From the NCBI GenBank assembly GCA_004005435.1, contig RZWH01000001.1:1-64000 (forward strand): a stretch of DNA of 64,000 nucleotides, in the 5' to 3' direction. Shown one piece after another: positions 39,404-48,611 of the stretch. The stretch is from Rhodobacteraceae bacterium CCMM004 (GTDB taxonomy: Bacteria > Pseudomonadota > Alphaproteobacteria > Rhodobacterales > Rhodobacteraceae). The position numbers and the translations under genes were made by a program. Each line of letters starts with the position of its first letter. The first letter of the stretch is position 1. The notes under the pieces were generated by a model. It was not told the origin of the DNA. It was given only the letters and a program-made list of their open reading frames with translations, and did not search any database.

Positions 39404-40593
39404 TCCCGCGGCTGGAGAACGCCGCGGCGCGACGCCTGTTTCTCCACCGCCACGGGCTGGGCGCCTCCCCTTCCGGGCCGGGCCGCGGCGCCGACCTCCT
39501 CGGCCTGATCGAGGCGCTCGGCTTCGTCCAGGTGGACAGCGTCTCGACCGTCGAACGCGCCCACCACATGATCCTTCACAGCCGCCGCACCCGCTATCGC
39601 CCCGCGCATCTGCGCCCGCTCCTGGAGCGCGACCGCCGCCTCTTCGAGCATTGGACCCACGACGCCGCGGTGATCCCCACCGCGTTCCTCGGCCACTGGC
39701 AGCACAAGTTCGCCCGCGATCGCGCTTTCATCGAACGCCGGTGGAAGAGCTGGCGCCGCGAAGGCTATCAGGCCCGCTTTCGGCCGGTGCTCGACCACAT
39801 CGCCCGTCACGGCCCCTGCCGCTCCGACACCTTCGCCGAGCCGGAGGGCAAGACCGGCGAGGGCTGGTGGGACTGGCACCCCTCCAAGACTGCGCTGGAG
39901 TTCCTGTGGCGGTCCGGCCGCCTGGCCGTCACCCGGCGCGAGGGGTTCCGCAAGGTCTATGACCTGGCCGAACGGGTGCTGCCGCCGCCCCGGCCGGTGC
40001 CCTCCGAGGCCGAGACGGTGGACTGGGCGTGCGCCGCCGCGCTCGACCGGCTGGGCTTCGCCACCTCGGGCGAGTTGGCCGCGTTCTGGGACCTCGCCAC
40101 CCCGGCCGAGGCCAAGGCTTGGGTCGCCGACGCCCTGGCCCAAGGCCGCGTCGACCCCCTCGACGTGATCGGCGCAGACGGCCGCCCGCGCCGCGCCGTC
40201 GCCTGGCCCGGCACTCCGGCCGGAGCGGCCGCCCTTCCCCCCGCCCCCGGGGTGCTGCGCATCCTCAGCCCCTTCGACCCCGCGCTCCGCGACCGCGCCC
40301 GGGCCGAGCGTCTCTGGGGCTTCCGCTACCGCATCGAGATCTTCGTGCCGGCCGAGCGCCGCAGCTACGGCTACTACGTCTTCCCCCTTCTCGACGGCGA
40401 GCACCTGGTGGGCCGCCTCGACATGACCGCCGACCGCGCCGCCGATACCCTCGCCGTGACCGCCCTCTGGCCCGAGCGCGGGGTCCGCTGGGGCGCCGGC
40501 CGCCAGGCCCGTCTCGACGCCGCCCTCGCCCGCACCGCCCGCCTTGCCGGCGTCTCCCGCATCGCGTTCGCCGACGGTTGGCTCCGCGCCTGA
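39400..40593 (+). CDS. YcaQ/AlkX-family DNA glycosylase (winged-helix protein)
   Basis: A 397-residue protein of the family whose E. coli member YcaQ unhooks DNA interstrand cross-links. Present are 'IEALGFVQVDSVSTVERAHHMIL' with the family Q-x-D motif (Q45-V-D47 region), 'LFEHWTHDAAVIPTAF', 'RRLFEHW', a winged-helix region at about 130-190, and the C-terminal 'ILSPFDPALRDRARAERLWGFRYRIEIF' and 'GRLDMTADR'. The start ATG at 39400 overlaps the DUF2125 stop. The frame is open far upstream only because of GC bias. Confidence 0.88.
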   Translation: MIPRLENAAARRLFLHRHGLGASPSGPGRGADLLGLIEALGFVQVDSVSTVERAHHMILHSRRTRYRPAHLRPLLERDRRLFEHWTHDAAVIPTAFLGHWQHKFARDRAFIERRWKSWRREGYQARFRPVLDHIARHGPCRSDTFAEPEGKTGEGWWDWHPSKTALEFLWRSGRLAVTRREGFRKVYDLAERVLPPPRPVPSEAETVDWACAAALDRLGFATSGELAAFWDLATPAEAKAWVADALAQGRVDPLDVIGADGRPRRAVAWPGTPAGAAALPPAPGVLRILSPFDPALRDRARAERLWGFRYRIEIFVPAERRSYGYYVFPLLDGEHLVGRLDMTADRAADTLAVTALWPERGVRWGAGRQARLDAALARTARLAGVSRIAFADGWLRA

Positions 40594-41174
40594 TCCGGCG
40601 CGGCCCCTAGCGGCAGATCGCCCCCATCGGGGTGGCAACCTCCCCCCGCGCGGCTCGCCCTCTCGGCAGCTCCCGCCCCGCAGATCGGGATCCACCAGCA
40701 CCGTCTGCAATGCCATTCTGCCCGGTCCCCGGCGCAGGGCTCACCGATGTCACTGCACAGGGCGGAAGACCGGTCGAGCCTCCGCACCGGACCGGCAAGC
40801 ACCACCCCGCGCGCACGACGGGATCGGGCCGAGGACCGCAGGGCACGACCGTCGCACCCGCACCCTCCGGCCCGACCCCAGCCCTCACGGCCCGCTCCTC
40901 CAGCGCCGTCTCCCTCCCTTCCCACCGGCATCCGCCAGACATCGAACCCCGGCAGTCGGCACCGGGGTGTCCCTGCGCCCCAGTACGGCGCCGGTTGTCC
41001 GTTGCCGATGAGCGAAGGTCGATGGGGTCGGAATGAGGCCGTCTCCCTCTGGGCCCATAAGCCCGCGCGGGCGCGAGCGTCCCCTCCACGTCACGAGCAA
41101 CCTGGACCGGTCCTTCGGACGTCTGGCCCCGATCCCGCACGCCATGGGCGGAAGCGTCGACCACACCACGGACT
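40594..41174. other. No recognisable gene, between the YcaQ-like gene and the IS110 relic
   Basis: About 580 bases. Long open frames exist on both strands but have no family resemblance. The right part may be the non-coding leader of the IS110-type element whose coding remnant follows. Nothing else was recognised. Confidence 0.5.
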
Positions 41175-42001
41175 GTCATCGGCGGCGAGCTCGCGAGCGG
41201 CTGGATCGACAGGCATGCCCCGCCGTCCGGCGCGACTGCAAAGATCGAGAACACGCCGACAGGCGTCGCGCGGTGGGCTGCGTCCCCGGCTGGCGGCTTG
41301 GCACCTTCGAAGGAGGGGCGCAGGACGCATCGGTCCGGTGGAACGACCCGCCCAACGGCCTCTTAGACGGCTTCCTGATCGCTGCGCCCGCCGGCCGCGA
41401 CGTCCGCGACCTCGCCGAGATGGGCCGGATGCGACGTCTGGACGCCACGGCGCCACCGGATCCCCATCGCGTGCGGTTGGCCGATTCCGTGCGCCGGCGC
41501 TGGCACTTGGTCGAGATGCGCAAAGCTGAGAGGGTGCGCCGCCACACTGCCGGCCAGCCATCGATCATCGAGAAGACCGAGACGATGATCGCGCCTGTCG
41601 ACCGGCGCGTCGCCGAGATGGATCGCCAGATCGCCGACATCATCGCCGTCAACCGCAAGCTCGCCGAGCTGCCGCGCTTGCTCTTAGGCGTCCCCGGCGC
41701 CGGCCCCACTGTGCTGTCGGAGCATCTCGGCGAAATGCCCGAACTCAGCGCACTGTGTGGAGGCCCGAGCGCCTCCCTCCCCAGTCTTGCACCGCGCGCG
41801 CGTGAGAGCGAAACGTGACGCATCCGGGGCGGCCGGCACAGGGCGCGCGACGCCTTCTACATCGCCGTCCTCAGCACCTCGCGCCGTGTCCCAACCCTCA
41901 CCGCCATGCCGGACCGCATGAGAAGGGCGGGCAAGGCGCCACAGACCAGCCTCATCGCCATCGCCCGACACCTCCTCGTCATCCTCAGCGCCATGACATG
42001 A
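41175..42001 (+). pseudogene. IS110-family transposase remnant
   Basis: Three pieces in different frames follow the IS110 order. Near 41190 the frame reads ASGWIDRHAPPSGATAKIEN (N-terminal RuvC-like region). From about 41490 it reads RRRWHLVEMRKAERVRRHTA…RRVAEMDRQIADIIA…LLLGVPGAGPTVLSEHLGEMPEL (coiled coil and start of the transposase_20 domain). From about 41825 it reads ARDAFYIAVLSTSRR…MRRAGKAPQTSLIAIARHL-LVILSAMT, ending at the TGA at 41999. Frameshifts and a deletion after 'PELSALCGG' make it non-functional. IS110 elements lack long terminal repeats, so the ends cannot be set. Confidence 0.8.
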
Positions 42002-42053
42002 CATCGACAGCCCATCCGGCTCCGAGGAAAAACGCAGGCGCCCCCCGCCCGCA

Positions 42054-42118
42054 GACCTTCCCTTGTGAGATATCCTCAGGGGGCCGGTCCGCAGGACCGC
42101 GGGGGCAGAATGCCCCCT
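42054..42118. repeat. REP-like intergenic element, copy 1
   Basis: A leader GAC-CTTCC…GA-ATATCCTC-AGGGGG-type sequence (here GAGATATCCTCAGGGGG) is followed by two hairpins: CGGTCC-gca-GGACCG (42085-42099) and GGGGGCA-gaa-TGCCCCC (42101-42117). The same leader plus two hairpins recurs at 46162-46231. It lies between the IS110 relic and the 3' end of nadK. Confidence 0.65.
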
Positions 42119-42194
42119 CCGCCCACACACCGTCCCCCCCGGCCGGGGACGGCGGGCGGGGCGATGCGCGTTCCGCGCGAGCGCCGTCCCGCCG

Positions 42195-42956
42195 TCAGGT
42201 GAACTGCTCGCGGATCAACCGCTCTTCCAGCCCGTGTCCCGGATCGAACAGCAGCGTGTGCGTCACCGCCGGCTCGCTGGCGATGGTGACGGCCTGCACC
42301 CTCCCGGCCGAGTTGCTGTCGGCGTCCGCCATCACCGGCCGCTTGTCCGGCTCCAGCACGTCGAACCGCACCTCCGCCGTCTTGGGCAGCAGCGCTCCGC
42401 GCCAGCGCCGCGGCCGGAACGCGCTCATCGCCGTCAGCGCCAGGACGTCGGCCCCGATGGGCAGGATCGGTCCATGCGCCGAGTAGTTGTAGGCGGTGGA
42501 GCCCGCCGGCGTCGCCACCAGCGCCCCGTCGCACACGAGTTCCGGCATCCGCACCTGCCCGTCGACCGAAATCCGCAGCTTGGCCGCCTGCGGCCCCGCC
42601 CGCAACAGCGACACCTCGTTGATCGCCAACGCCTCCATCCGCCGCCCGTCCATGGTCTCGGCCCGCATCTTTAGCGGGTTGATGTCGGCGCGTTCGGCCT
42701 CGGCCAGCCGCGCCGGCAGATCGTCCTCGCGATACTCGTTCATCAAAAACCCGATGGTCCCGCGGTTCATCCCGTAGACCGGCGCGTCCAGGCCCTGGGT
42801 CGCGTGCAGCGTCTGCAACATGAACCCGTCGCCGCCGAGCGCGACGATCACCCCCGCCTCCTCCACCGGCACCGCGCCGTAGAGGCCGACCAGGCGGTCG
42901 CGCGCCGTCTCGGCGATGTCGGCCCCGCTGGCCAGAAATGCGATCCCCCGCGCCAT
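42195..42956 (-). CDS. nadK: NAD kinase
   Basis: A 253-residue enzyme phosphorylating NAD to NADP. It has the G41-G-D-G44 catalytic motif in '[16 protein letters not shown]', '[13 protein letters not shown]', 'AINEVSLLR', '[26 protein letters not shown]' and the late '[10 protein letters not shown]' stretch. The ATG at 42956 is preceded by GGAGGAGGG; the frame extends to 43013 without support. It is transcribed divergently from glyA. Confidence 0.95.
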   Translation of the reverse strand: MARGIAFLASGADIAETARDRLVGLYGAVPVEEAGVIVALGGDGFMLQTLHATQGLDAPVYGMNRGTIGFLMNEYREDDLPARLAEAERADINPLKMRAETMDGRRMEALAINEVSLLRAGPQAAKLRISVDGQVRMPELVCDGALVATPAGSTAYNYSAHGPILPIGADVLALTAMSAFRPRRWRGALLPKTAEVRFDVLEPDKRPVMADADSNSAGRVQAVTIASEPAVTHTLLFDPGHGLEERLIREQFT

Positions 42957-43118
42957 CCGGCCCTCCTCCGTGCGGTCGCGGCCAGAGTTGACCGGACCGC
43001 CGCGCGAAAACAACCCCTTGCCGCCCAGCGCCTCCAGGCTGCCGCTTTGCGCCCTTCCCGCCTCGGCAGCTTTGCGCTAGGACCGCCTCAGCCAGACCCC
43101 TGCCGCAGGAGCCCAGAG

Positions 43119-44414
43119 ATGAACCTGTCTCACCGCGACGACGGATTCTTCACCGACAGCCTCGCCCAGCGCGATCCCGACCTCCACGCCGCGATCCGCG
43201 ACGAGCTCGGCCGCCAGCGCGACGAGATCGAGTTGATCGCCAGCGAGAACATCGTGAGCCGGGCGGTGCTGGAGGCGCAGGGCTCGGTCCTGACCAACAA
43301 GTATGCCGAAGGCTATCCCGGACGCCGCTACTACGGCGGCTGCCAGTTCGTGGACGTGGCCGAAGAGCTGGCCCGCGACCGCGCCAAAGAGCTCTTCGGC
43401 GTCGGTCACGCCAACGTCCAGCCCAACTCGGGCAGCCAGGCGAACCAGGGCGTGTTCACCGCCCTCCTCACTCCCGGCGACACGATCCTCGGCATGAGCC
43501 TCGCGGCCGGCGGGCACCTGACCCATGGGGCCAAGCCCAACCAGTCGGGCAAATGGTTCGACGCGGTGCAGTATGGTGTGCGCCAGGACACCCTCGACAT
43601 CGACTACGATCAAATGGCCGCGCTGGCCGAGGAACATCGGCCCAAGCTGATCATCGCCGGCGGCTCGGCCATCCCGCGGGTCATCGACTTCGCCCGGATG
43701 CGCCAGATCGCCGACAGCGTCGGGGCCTGGCTGATGGCCGACGTGGCGCATTACGCGGGCCTGATCGCGGCGGGCGTCTATCCCTCGCCCTTCCCCCACG
43801 CCCACGTCGCCACCACCACCACGCACAAGACCCTGCGCGGCCCCCGCGGCGGCATGATCCTGACCGACGATGCCGATCTCGCCAAGAAGTTCAACTCGGC
43901 CATCTTCCCGGGCATCCAGGGCGGCCCGCTGATGCACGTGATCGCGGCCAAGGCCGTGGCCTTCGGCGAGGCGCTGCGGCCCGAGTTCAAGGTCTACCAG
44001 GAACAGGTCGTCGCCAACGCCCGCGCCATGGGCCAGGCGCTGGTCGAGGGCGGGCTGGACCTCGTCACCGGCGGCACCGACAGCCACCTGCTGCTGGTCG
44101 ACCTGCGCCCCAAGGGGGTCAAGGGCAACGCCACCGAGACGGCGCTGGGCCGCGCCCACATCACGTGCAACAAGAACGGCATCCCCTTCGACGACGAAAA
44201 GCCGACCGTCACCAGCGGCATCCGCCTGGGCAGCCCCGCCGGCACCACCCGCGGCTTCGGCACGCCCGAGTTCCGCCAGATCGGCCAGTGGATCGTCCGC
44301 GTCGTGGACGGCCTGGCCGCGAACGGGGCCGAGGGCAACGCAGCGGTGGAGGCCGAGGTCAAGGCCGAGGTCGCCACGCTGTGCGCCCGCTACCCGCTCT
44401 ATCCCGACCTCTAG
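43119..44414 (+). CDS. glyA: Serine hydroxymethyltransferase
   Basis: A 431-residue PLP enzyme interconverting serine and glycine with tetrahydrofolate, the main one-carbon source. PLP-binding Lys237 is in '[15 protein letters not shown]'. Also clear are '[20 protein letters not shown]', '[14 protein letters not shown]', '[20 protein letters not shown]' and '[15 protein letters not shown]'. The ATG at 43119 starts the canonical N-terminus; an upstream extension is rejected. No glycine riboswitch was seen in the 160 bases before it. A four-palindrome array (44423-44520) follows the stop. Confidence 0.97.
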   Translation: MNLSHRDDGFFTDSLAQRDPDLHAAIRDELGRQRDEIELIASENIVSRAVLEAQGSVLTNKYAEGYPGRRYYGGCQFVDVAEELARDRAKELFGVGHANVQPNSGSQANQGVFTALLTPGDTILGMSLAAGGHLTHGAKPNQSGKWFDAVQYGVRQDTLDIDYDQMAALAEEHRPKLIIAGGSAIPRVIDFARMRQIADSVGAWLMADVAHYAGLIAAGVYPSPFPHAHVATTTTHKTLRGPRGGMILTDDADLAKKFNSAIFPGIQGGPLMHVIAAKAVAFGEALRPEFKVYQEQVVANARAMGQALVEGGLDLVTGGTDSHLLLVDLRPKGVKGNATETALGRAHITCNKNGIPFDDEKPTVTSGIRLGSPAGTTRGFGTPEFRQIGQWIVRVVDGLAANGAEGNAAVEAEVKAEVATLCARYPLYPDL

Positions 44415-44422
44415 GCCGGCGA

Positions 44423-44520
44423 CCAAGGGCTTTCGAAAGCCCTTGGCCCAAGCGCCGTGGACGGCGCTTGTGACGGCCCCGCGCGGGGCCGTGGCCAAGC
44501 GCCTTCGAAGGCGCTTGGCC
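44423..44520. repeat. Array of four tandem palindromes after glyA
   Basis: Four abutting palindromes occur within 98 bases: 44423-44446 (24 bases, perfect, centre TTCGAA), 44449-44470 (10-base arms CAAGCGCCGT/ACGGCGCTTG around GG), 44473-44492 (20 bases, perfect) and 44493-44520 (28 bases, perfect, centre TTCGAA). The second and fourth share CAAGCGCC. No T-tract follows any of them, so a classical terminator is not evident. Possible roles are mRNA 3'-end protection, attenuation or a DNA cruciform element. Confidence 0.8.
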
Positions 44521-44562
44521 CCCGCCGCAGACCGCTCGCCCACCCGCGATCTGGAGCGGCGG

Positions 44563-45387
44563 TTGGGGGACGCCGTCCGCACGCGCCTGCCCCACGGCAT
44601 CGCCGAACTGGTGCTGTTCGTGCTCAAGCAGGGCTGGGCGTCGCTCTTCGGAGCCCTTCTCCTCGCCGGGATGCTGCTCAGCGCCGCGGTCTGGCAGGAC
44701 CACTGGCCCGTCCACCGCTACGACGCGCTCCTCGTCTATGCCATCGCGCTCCAGGCCGCGTTCCTGGCCCTGCGGCTGGAGACCTGGCGCGAGGTGCGGG
44801 TGATCCTGCTGTTCCACCTCACCGGCACGGTGATGGAGTGGTTCAAGGTCTCGGCCGGCTCCTGGGCCTATCCCGACCCGGCGCTGACCAAGGTGCTGGG
44901 CGTGCCGCTCTACTCGGGCTTCATGTACGCCGCGGTGGGCAGCTACATGGCGCGGGCGATCCGCATCTTCCGCATGTCCTTCGCCCCCTACCCACCCTAC
45001 TGGACGACCGTCGCCCTGGCGGCGGCGATCTACGTCAACTTCTTCGCCCACCACTACCTGCCCGACATCCGCCTTGGCCTCTTCGCCGCCACGCTCGTCC
45101 TCTTCGCCCGCACCCGGGTCTGGTTCGACATGGGCGCCGGGGCCTACTGGATGCCCCTGCCCCTGGCCGCGCTCCTGACCGCCTTCGCGCTGTGGATCGC
45201 CGAGAACGTGGGCACCGCCACCGGCACCTGGCTCTATGCCGGGCAGGCACGGCTGGACTGGGTGTCTTTGGCCAAGATGGGCTCGTGGTACCTTCTGCTC
45301 TACGTCAGCTTTGTGACCGTCACCCTGGTCTACCGCGGAGCGCTCCGGCGCGAGGCTGGCCCTCCGCCAAAGACCGACCTAGGGTGA
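44563..45387 (+). CDS. DUF817 family membrane protein
   Basis: A 274-residue integral membrane protein of the DUF817 family: 'HGIAELVLFVLKQGWASLFGALLLA', 'LHLTGTVMEWFKVSAGSWAYPD'-like segment (FHLTGTVMEWFKVSAGSWAYP), 'GVPLYSGFMYAAVGSYMARA' and 'IAENVGTATGTWLYAGQ'. About eight helices are visible. The start is uncertain: the frame runs back through the palindrome array, but TTG 44563 has TGGAG 6 bases upstream and gives the family N-terminus. Function is unknown. Its TGA (45385-45387) lies 5 bases before the next gene. Confidence 0.8.
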   Translation: MGDAVRTRLPHGIAELVLFVLKQGWASLFGALLLAGMLLSAAVWQDHWPVHRYDALLVYAIALQAAFLALRLETWREVRVILLFHLTGTVMEWFKVSAGSWAYPDPALTKVLGVPLYSGFMYAAVGSYMARAIRIFRMSFAPYPPYWTTVALAAAIYVNFFAHHYLPDIRLGLFAATLVLFARTRVWFDMGAGAYWMPLPLAALLTAFALWIAENVGTATGTWLYAGQARLDWVSLAKMGSWYLLLYVSFVTVTLVYRGALRREAGPPPKTDLG

Positions 45388-45392
45388 CGCCC

Positions 45393-46139
45393 ATGCTCGC
45401 CACACAGACCACGGGCGCCCCGGGCGCCACACCCATCCTGATCGCCCACGGCCTCTTTGGATCGGCGCGCAATTGGGGGGCCATTGCCAAGAGGCTGTCG
45501 GAGGACCGCGAGGTCACCGCGGTCGACATGCGCAACCACGGCGCCTCGCCCCGCGACCCCGACCATTCTTATCCCGCTCTGGCAGGCGACCTTGCCGGGG
45601 TGATCGACGGCCGGGCCGACGTGATCGGCCACTCCATGGGCGGCAAGGCGGCGATGGCCCTGGCGCTCCTCCACCCCGAGAAGGTGCGAAGACTGGTGGT
45701 CGCCGACATCGCACCGGCCGCCTACGGCCACACCCAGATGCCGTTGATCGAGGCCATGCAGGGGGTCGATCTGGCCGCCGTCGAGACCCGCCGCGACGCC
45801 GACCGCCAGCTGGCAGAAGGCGTCGAAGACCGCGGCGTCCGCGCCTTCCTGCTGCAAAGCCTCGACGTGAAGGGCCGCGCCTGGCGGCTGAACCTCGATG
45901 CCCTGGCCGACCAGATGCCGCTGATCCTGGGATGGCCCGAGATCGCGGGCAGCTTCGACGGCCCGACGCTGTTCCTCACGGGCGGAGAGAGCGACTATGT
46001 CCAGCCCGAGCACCGAGCGGCCATCCGCGACCACTTCCCCGCCGCCCGCTTTGCCAAGCTGCCGAACGCGGGCCACTGGCTCCATGCCGACGCGCCCGAG
46101 GCGTTCGCCGACACCGTCCGCGCGTTTCTCGACCGTTAG
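45393..46139 (+). CDS. Alpha/beta hydrolase (YbfF-like esterase)
   Basis: A 248-residue alpha/beta-fold hydrolase. The oxyanion region is 'LIAHGLFGSARNWGAIAKRL', the nucleophile elbow is GHSMGG (Ser at about residue 80), the acid lies in the 'FLTGGESDYV' region, and the catalytic His is in 'LPNAGHWLHADAPE'. This pattern matches YbfF-type esterases. The ATG at 45393 has AGGGTGA upstream; the GTG at 45384 is an alternative. It is probably co-transcribed with the DUF817 gene. The substrate is unknown. Confidence 0.88.
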   Translation: MLATQTTGAPGATPILIAHGLFGSARNWGAIAKRLSEDREVTAVDMRNHGASPRDPDHSYPALAGDLAGVIDGRADVIGHSMGGKAAMALALLHPEKVRRLVVADIAPAAYGHTQMPLIEAMQGVDLAAVETRRDADRQLAEGVEDRGVRAFLLQSLDVKGRAWRLNLDALADQMPLILGWPEIAGSFDGPTLFLTGGESDYVQPEHRAAIRDHFPAARFAKLPNAGHWLHADAPEAFADTVRAFLDR

Positions 46140-46161
46140 GTCAAGGTGCCCCTCCGGTCCC

Positions 46162-46231
46162 GACTTTCCTTTCGAAATATCCTCCAGGGGGTGAATGGCC
46201 GCCAGGCCAGAGGGGGACGGAACGTCCCCCT
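46162..46231. repeat. REP-like intergenic element, copy 2
   Basis: The leader CGAAATATCCTCCAGGGGG is followed by two hairpins: TGGCC-gcca-GGCCA (46196-46209) and AGGGGGACG-gaa-CGTCCCCCT (46211-46231). The order and leader are the same as in copy 1 at 42054-42118, while the hairpin stems differ in sequence but keep complementarity. It sits between convergent genes. Confidence 0.65.
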
Positions 46232-46256
46232 AACCCCGCTTAGGACAGCGCCGCCG

Positions 46257-46826
46257 TCAGAAGACCACGACCTGCGTGCCCACCGGCACCCGCTGATACA
46301 GGTCCTGGACGTGGCTGTTCAGCATCCGAATGCAACCGTTCGAGACCGACCGCCCGATGGACTGGGGCTCGGTCGTGCCGTGGATGCGGAAATACGTGTC
46401 GCGGCCGTTCTTGAACAGGTACAGCGCGCGGCTGCCCAGCGGGTTGCCCGGGCCGCCCGGCTGGACATAGTCGTTGTCGACGAACTTGGCATAGGCGCGG
46501 GGGTCGCGCTCGATCATCTCGTCGGTGGGGCGCCAGGTGGGCCATTCCTTCTTGACCTGGATGACGGCCGTGCCCTTGAACTCCAGCCCCGCCTTGCCGA
46601 CACCGACGCCGTAGCGGATCGCCTGCCCGGGGACGGTGGTGAAGTAGAGGTAGTGCTGCTGCGGGACGACCAGGATCTGACCGGGCGCGATGGTGTTCTT
46701 GATCTGCACGAAACGCGGCATGAACTGCTCGGGCACCTGGTAGGCCTGGGCGTGGACGGCCGGAGCGGCCAGGCCGGCGGCCCCCAGGGCGGCGGCGGTG
46801 CCGAGGAAACGGCGTCGGTTCATCAT
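46257..46826 (-). CDS. L,D-transpeptidase (YkuD domain)
   Basis: A 189-residue exported enzyme forming 3-3 cross-links in peptidoglycan or attaching proteins to it. The N-terminus MMNRRRFLGTAAALGAAGLA is a twin-arginine-like signal, with cleavage near HAQA. The YkuD active site is complete: H149 in 'FRIHGTTEP' and C165 in 'SVSNGCIRM'. GGAGGG precedes the ATG at 46826. It converges with the esterase gene across REP-like copy 2. Confidence 0.93.
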   Translation of the reverse strand: MMNRRRFLGTAAALGAAGLAAPAVHAQAYQVPEQFMPRFVQIKNTIAPGQILVVPQQHYLYFTTVPGQAIRYGVGVGKAGLEFKGTAVIQVKKEWPTWRPTDEMIERDPRAYAKFVDNDYVQPGGPGNPLGSRALYLFKNGRDTYFRIHGTTEPQSIGRSVSNGCIRMLNSHVQDLYQRVPVGTQVVVF

Positions 46827-47049
46827 CGTAAAATCCCTCCACGGATCACTTGGGTCGGGCGGCGCAGGCCCCGGCACCCCGTTGTTTCTCTTGGGGGAAA
46901 CGGCAGCACAAAGGACAGGTTCCCGCGCAGCGCAGGTCAATGGCCACAGTGTTATCCACCGCCGCCCCGAGACGCAAAAGCGATTCGCCCGCCGCCGCCC
47001 CCACAATTTCGTGACCTGGCGCCGGGGCGCAACGGCCTACGACGGGCGG

Positions 47050-48222
47050 TCAGCCGCGCCCGCTCCAGGGGACGCGCCCCCGTTTGGCCATGCACAGCGG
47101 GATGTGGATGCCGCCGCCGATCGCCCCGATCAGGATGATCGCCATGATGACGATGCCGGTCAGTTGGATCTTCAACGCGCCCACGAGCCTCATGCCCGCC
47201 CGCACCTCCGGGGCGGTCGGTTCGGTGGCCACCAGCGTGCCGCAGCAGGCACCCAAGGCGACCCGCGCGCCGGTCGAAATCTCGGGCGCCGGATTGCGGA
47301 CGATCACCTGGCGCGGGTTCTGCCCTTTCGAGGCGCCGAGGGAGTAGGCCGCTTGGAGACTGGAAATCGCGACCTCCAAGACCCCGACGTGCGCGGCGAT
47401 GGTCATGCTCCACAGCGCGGCGAGGGACGGCGGGATGATCTTGCCCACCTCACCGATCCCCGCCCAGATGACGACGGGGGGGCATCGGGCCAGCGGCGGG
47501 ACGGGCCGCATGAACCCGAAGATGGATTCGACGCAACCTCGGAACCCATCGCAAGTGCCAATGGCAGAGCCCAGGGGGCTGCCCACCAGCGCGCCCGCGG
47601 CAAAGCCCGGAAACGACCCGGGAGAGGGACCAGAACAGAGGCTCCCACAGGGTGGAGCCCCGATAGCCGGTCGCAGCGGTCTCGGCGATCCGGCGCACCA
47701 CCGCCTCGGGCGGGGGGGGAGCGATCGGCTCCAACTGCCAGCCCTTGTCGGGGACGAACTCCGGCGTTCCCTTGGGCGACCTCCCGACTGGGCCGTCGGC
47801 GACCGAAACGGCGCCCGCAGGATCCGCGCGCAGGCCGTCCACGGCGGTGACCCGGGCATCGGCGTCGCGGCCGATCTCGTGGTCGCGGTCCACCCGGATC
47901 AGTCCGAAGCGGCCGATGGCCATGCTGGCCGCGTCGTCTTAGGCCCGACTCGCGCCCGGGTCGCCCTCCGACACCGTGTCGTCGCCATCCAGGAGGTGGA
48001 CGTCGACCGCCCCCGTCGCCGCCGTGCCCGAGCCGCTGTCGGCAGCCTCGGCGGCGTCGGTGAAGGTGGCGACCCCGAAAACGGCGCCGGCGCGTGCAAG
48101 AACCGCGGCACCCGCTCAGACCCCGTGAACGCCCCCCAGACGAGAAAGGTAGCAAGGACCGATATGACGGTGGCCGCCCGAGTCGGCCGTGCCGCGCTCT
48201 CGTCGCCGAAGGTCATCGTCAT
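47050..48222 (-). pseudogene. tauC: Taurine ABC transporter permease TauC, degenerate
   Basis: The order of recognisable segments follows a Rhodobacterales-type TauC. The N-terminus starts at 48222 (MTMTFGDESAARPTRAATV, first helix). A periplasmic insertion has LLDGDDTV and 'LIRVDRDHEIGRDADARVTAVDG', followed by 'AETAATGYRGSTLWEPLFWSLSRVV'. The core permease ends with 'FMRPVPPLARCPPVVIWAGIGE' and 'AAYSLGASKGQNPRQVIVRNPAPEISTGAR'. These lie in at least three frames, so several frameshifts separate them. Conserved positions are also eroded (Pro inside membrane helices, lost loop residues). It cannot make a working permease. It was downstream of tauB in a former tauABC operon. Confidence 0.8.
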
Positions 48223-48235
48223 GCGCCAGGTGACG

Positions 48236-48611
48236 CTGTGGGGAAGGAGACGACGTGCATGATCGGAAGGAGCACGACGGCGCCTCGGCCCGGCCTGCGG
48301 GTTCTTCTGCCATCTGGCAGATCATCGACAGGACTTCCTCGCGCCTGGGGGCATAGTCGGCGTGGATTGCGACCTCGCGCAGGTCCGCGTTGGCGCCCAT
48401 GTCCGCGAACCGCACGCGGCATTCGCGGTGGATGCGCCCCTGCCGCCGCGCCGTGACCAGCAGGCGCTTGCCCAACAGCCGCGCCTCTTCCACCGAGTCG
48501 GGGATCAGGATCGCGGTCTCGCCCCTCTCTTTCCACCGCTTGAGGACCGGGCTCTGCATCGTCGCTCGGGTGAGCGCGTCGAGCGCGCCCAGCAACGCGC
48601 GCCCCCCCCGA
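48236..48611 (-). pseudogene. tauB: Taurine ABC transporter ATPase TauB, 3' remnant fused to tauA
   Basis: Only the last part of an ABC ATPase remains: GALDALTR (just after a ruined Walker B), then a degraded H-loop region 'AILIPDSVEEARLLGKRLLVTARRQGRI', where TauB has ITH-D-EEA. The C-terminal 'YAPRREEVLSMI' is present. Walker A and the LSGG signature are missing. The frame runs without a break into tauA sequence at about 48611, showing that a deletion removed the 3' end of tauA and the 5' half of tauB and fused the rest. Confidence 0.78.

Noticed and set aside
42957-43118. Glycine riboswitch before glyA
   Set aside because: The short leader shows no recognisable conserved aptamer core and no tandem structure.
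44423-44446. The first palindrome after glyA as a rho-independent terminator
   Set aside because: It has a strong stem, but no T-run follows it; the next palindrome starts immediately. Left as a repeat.
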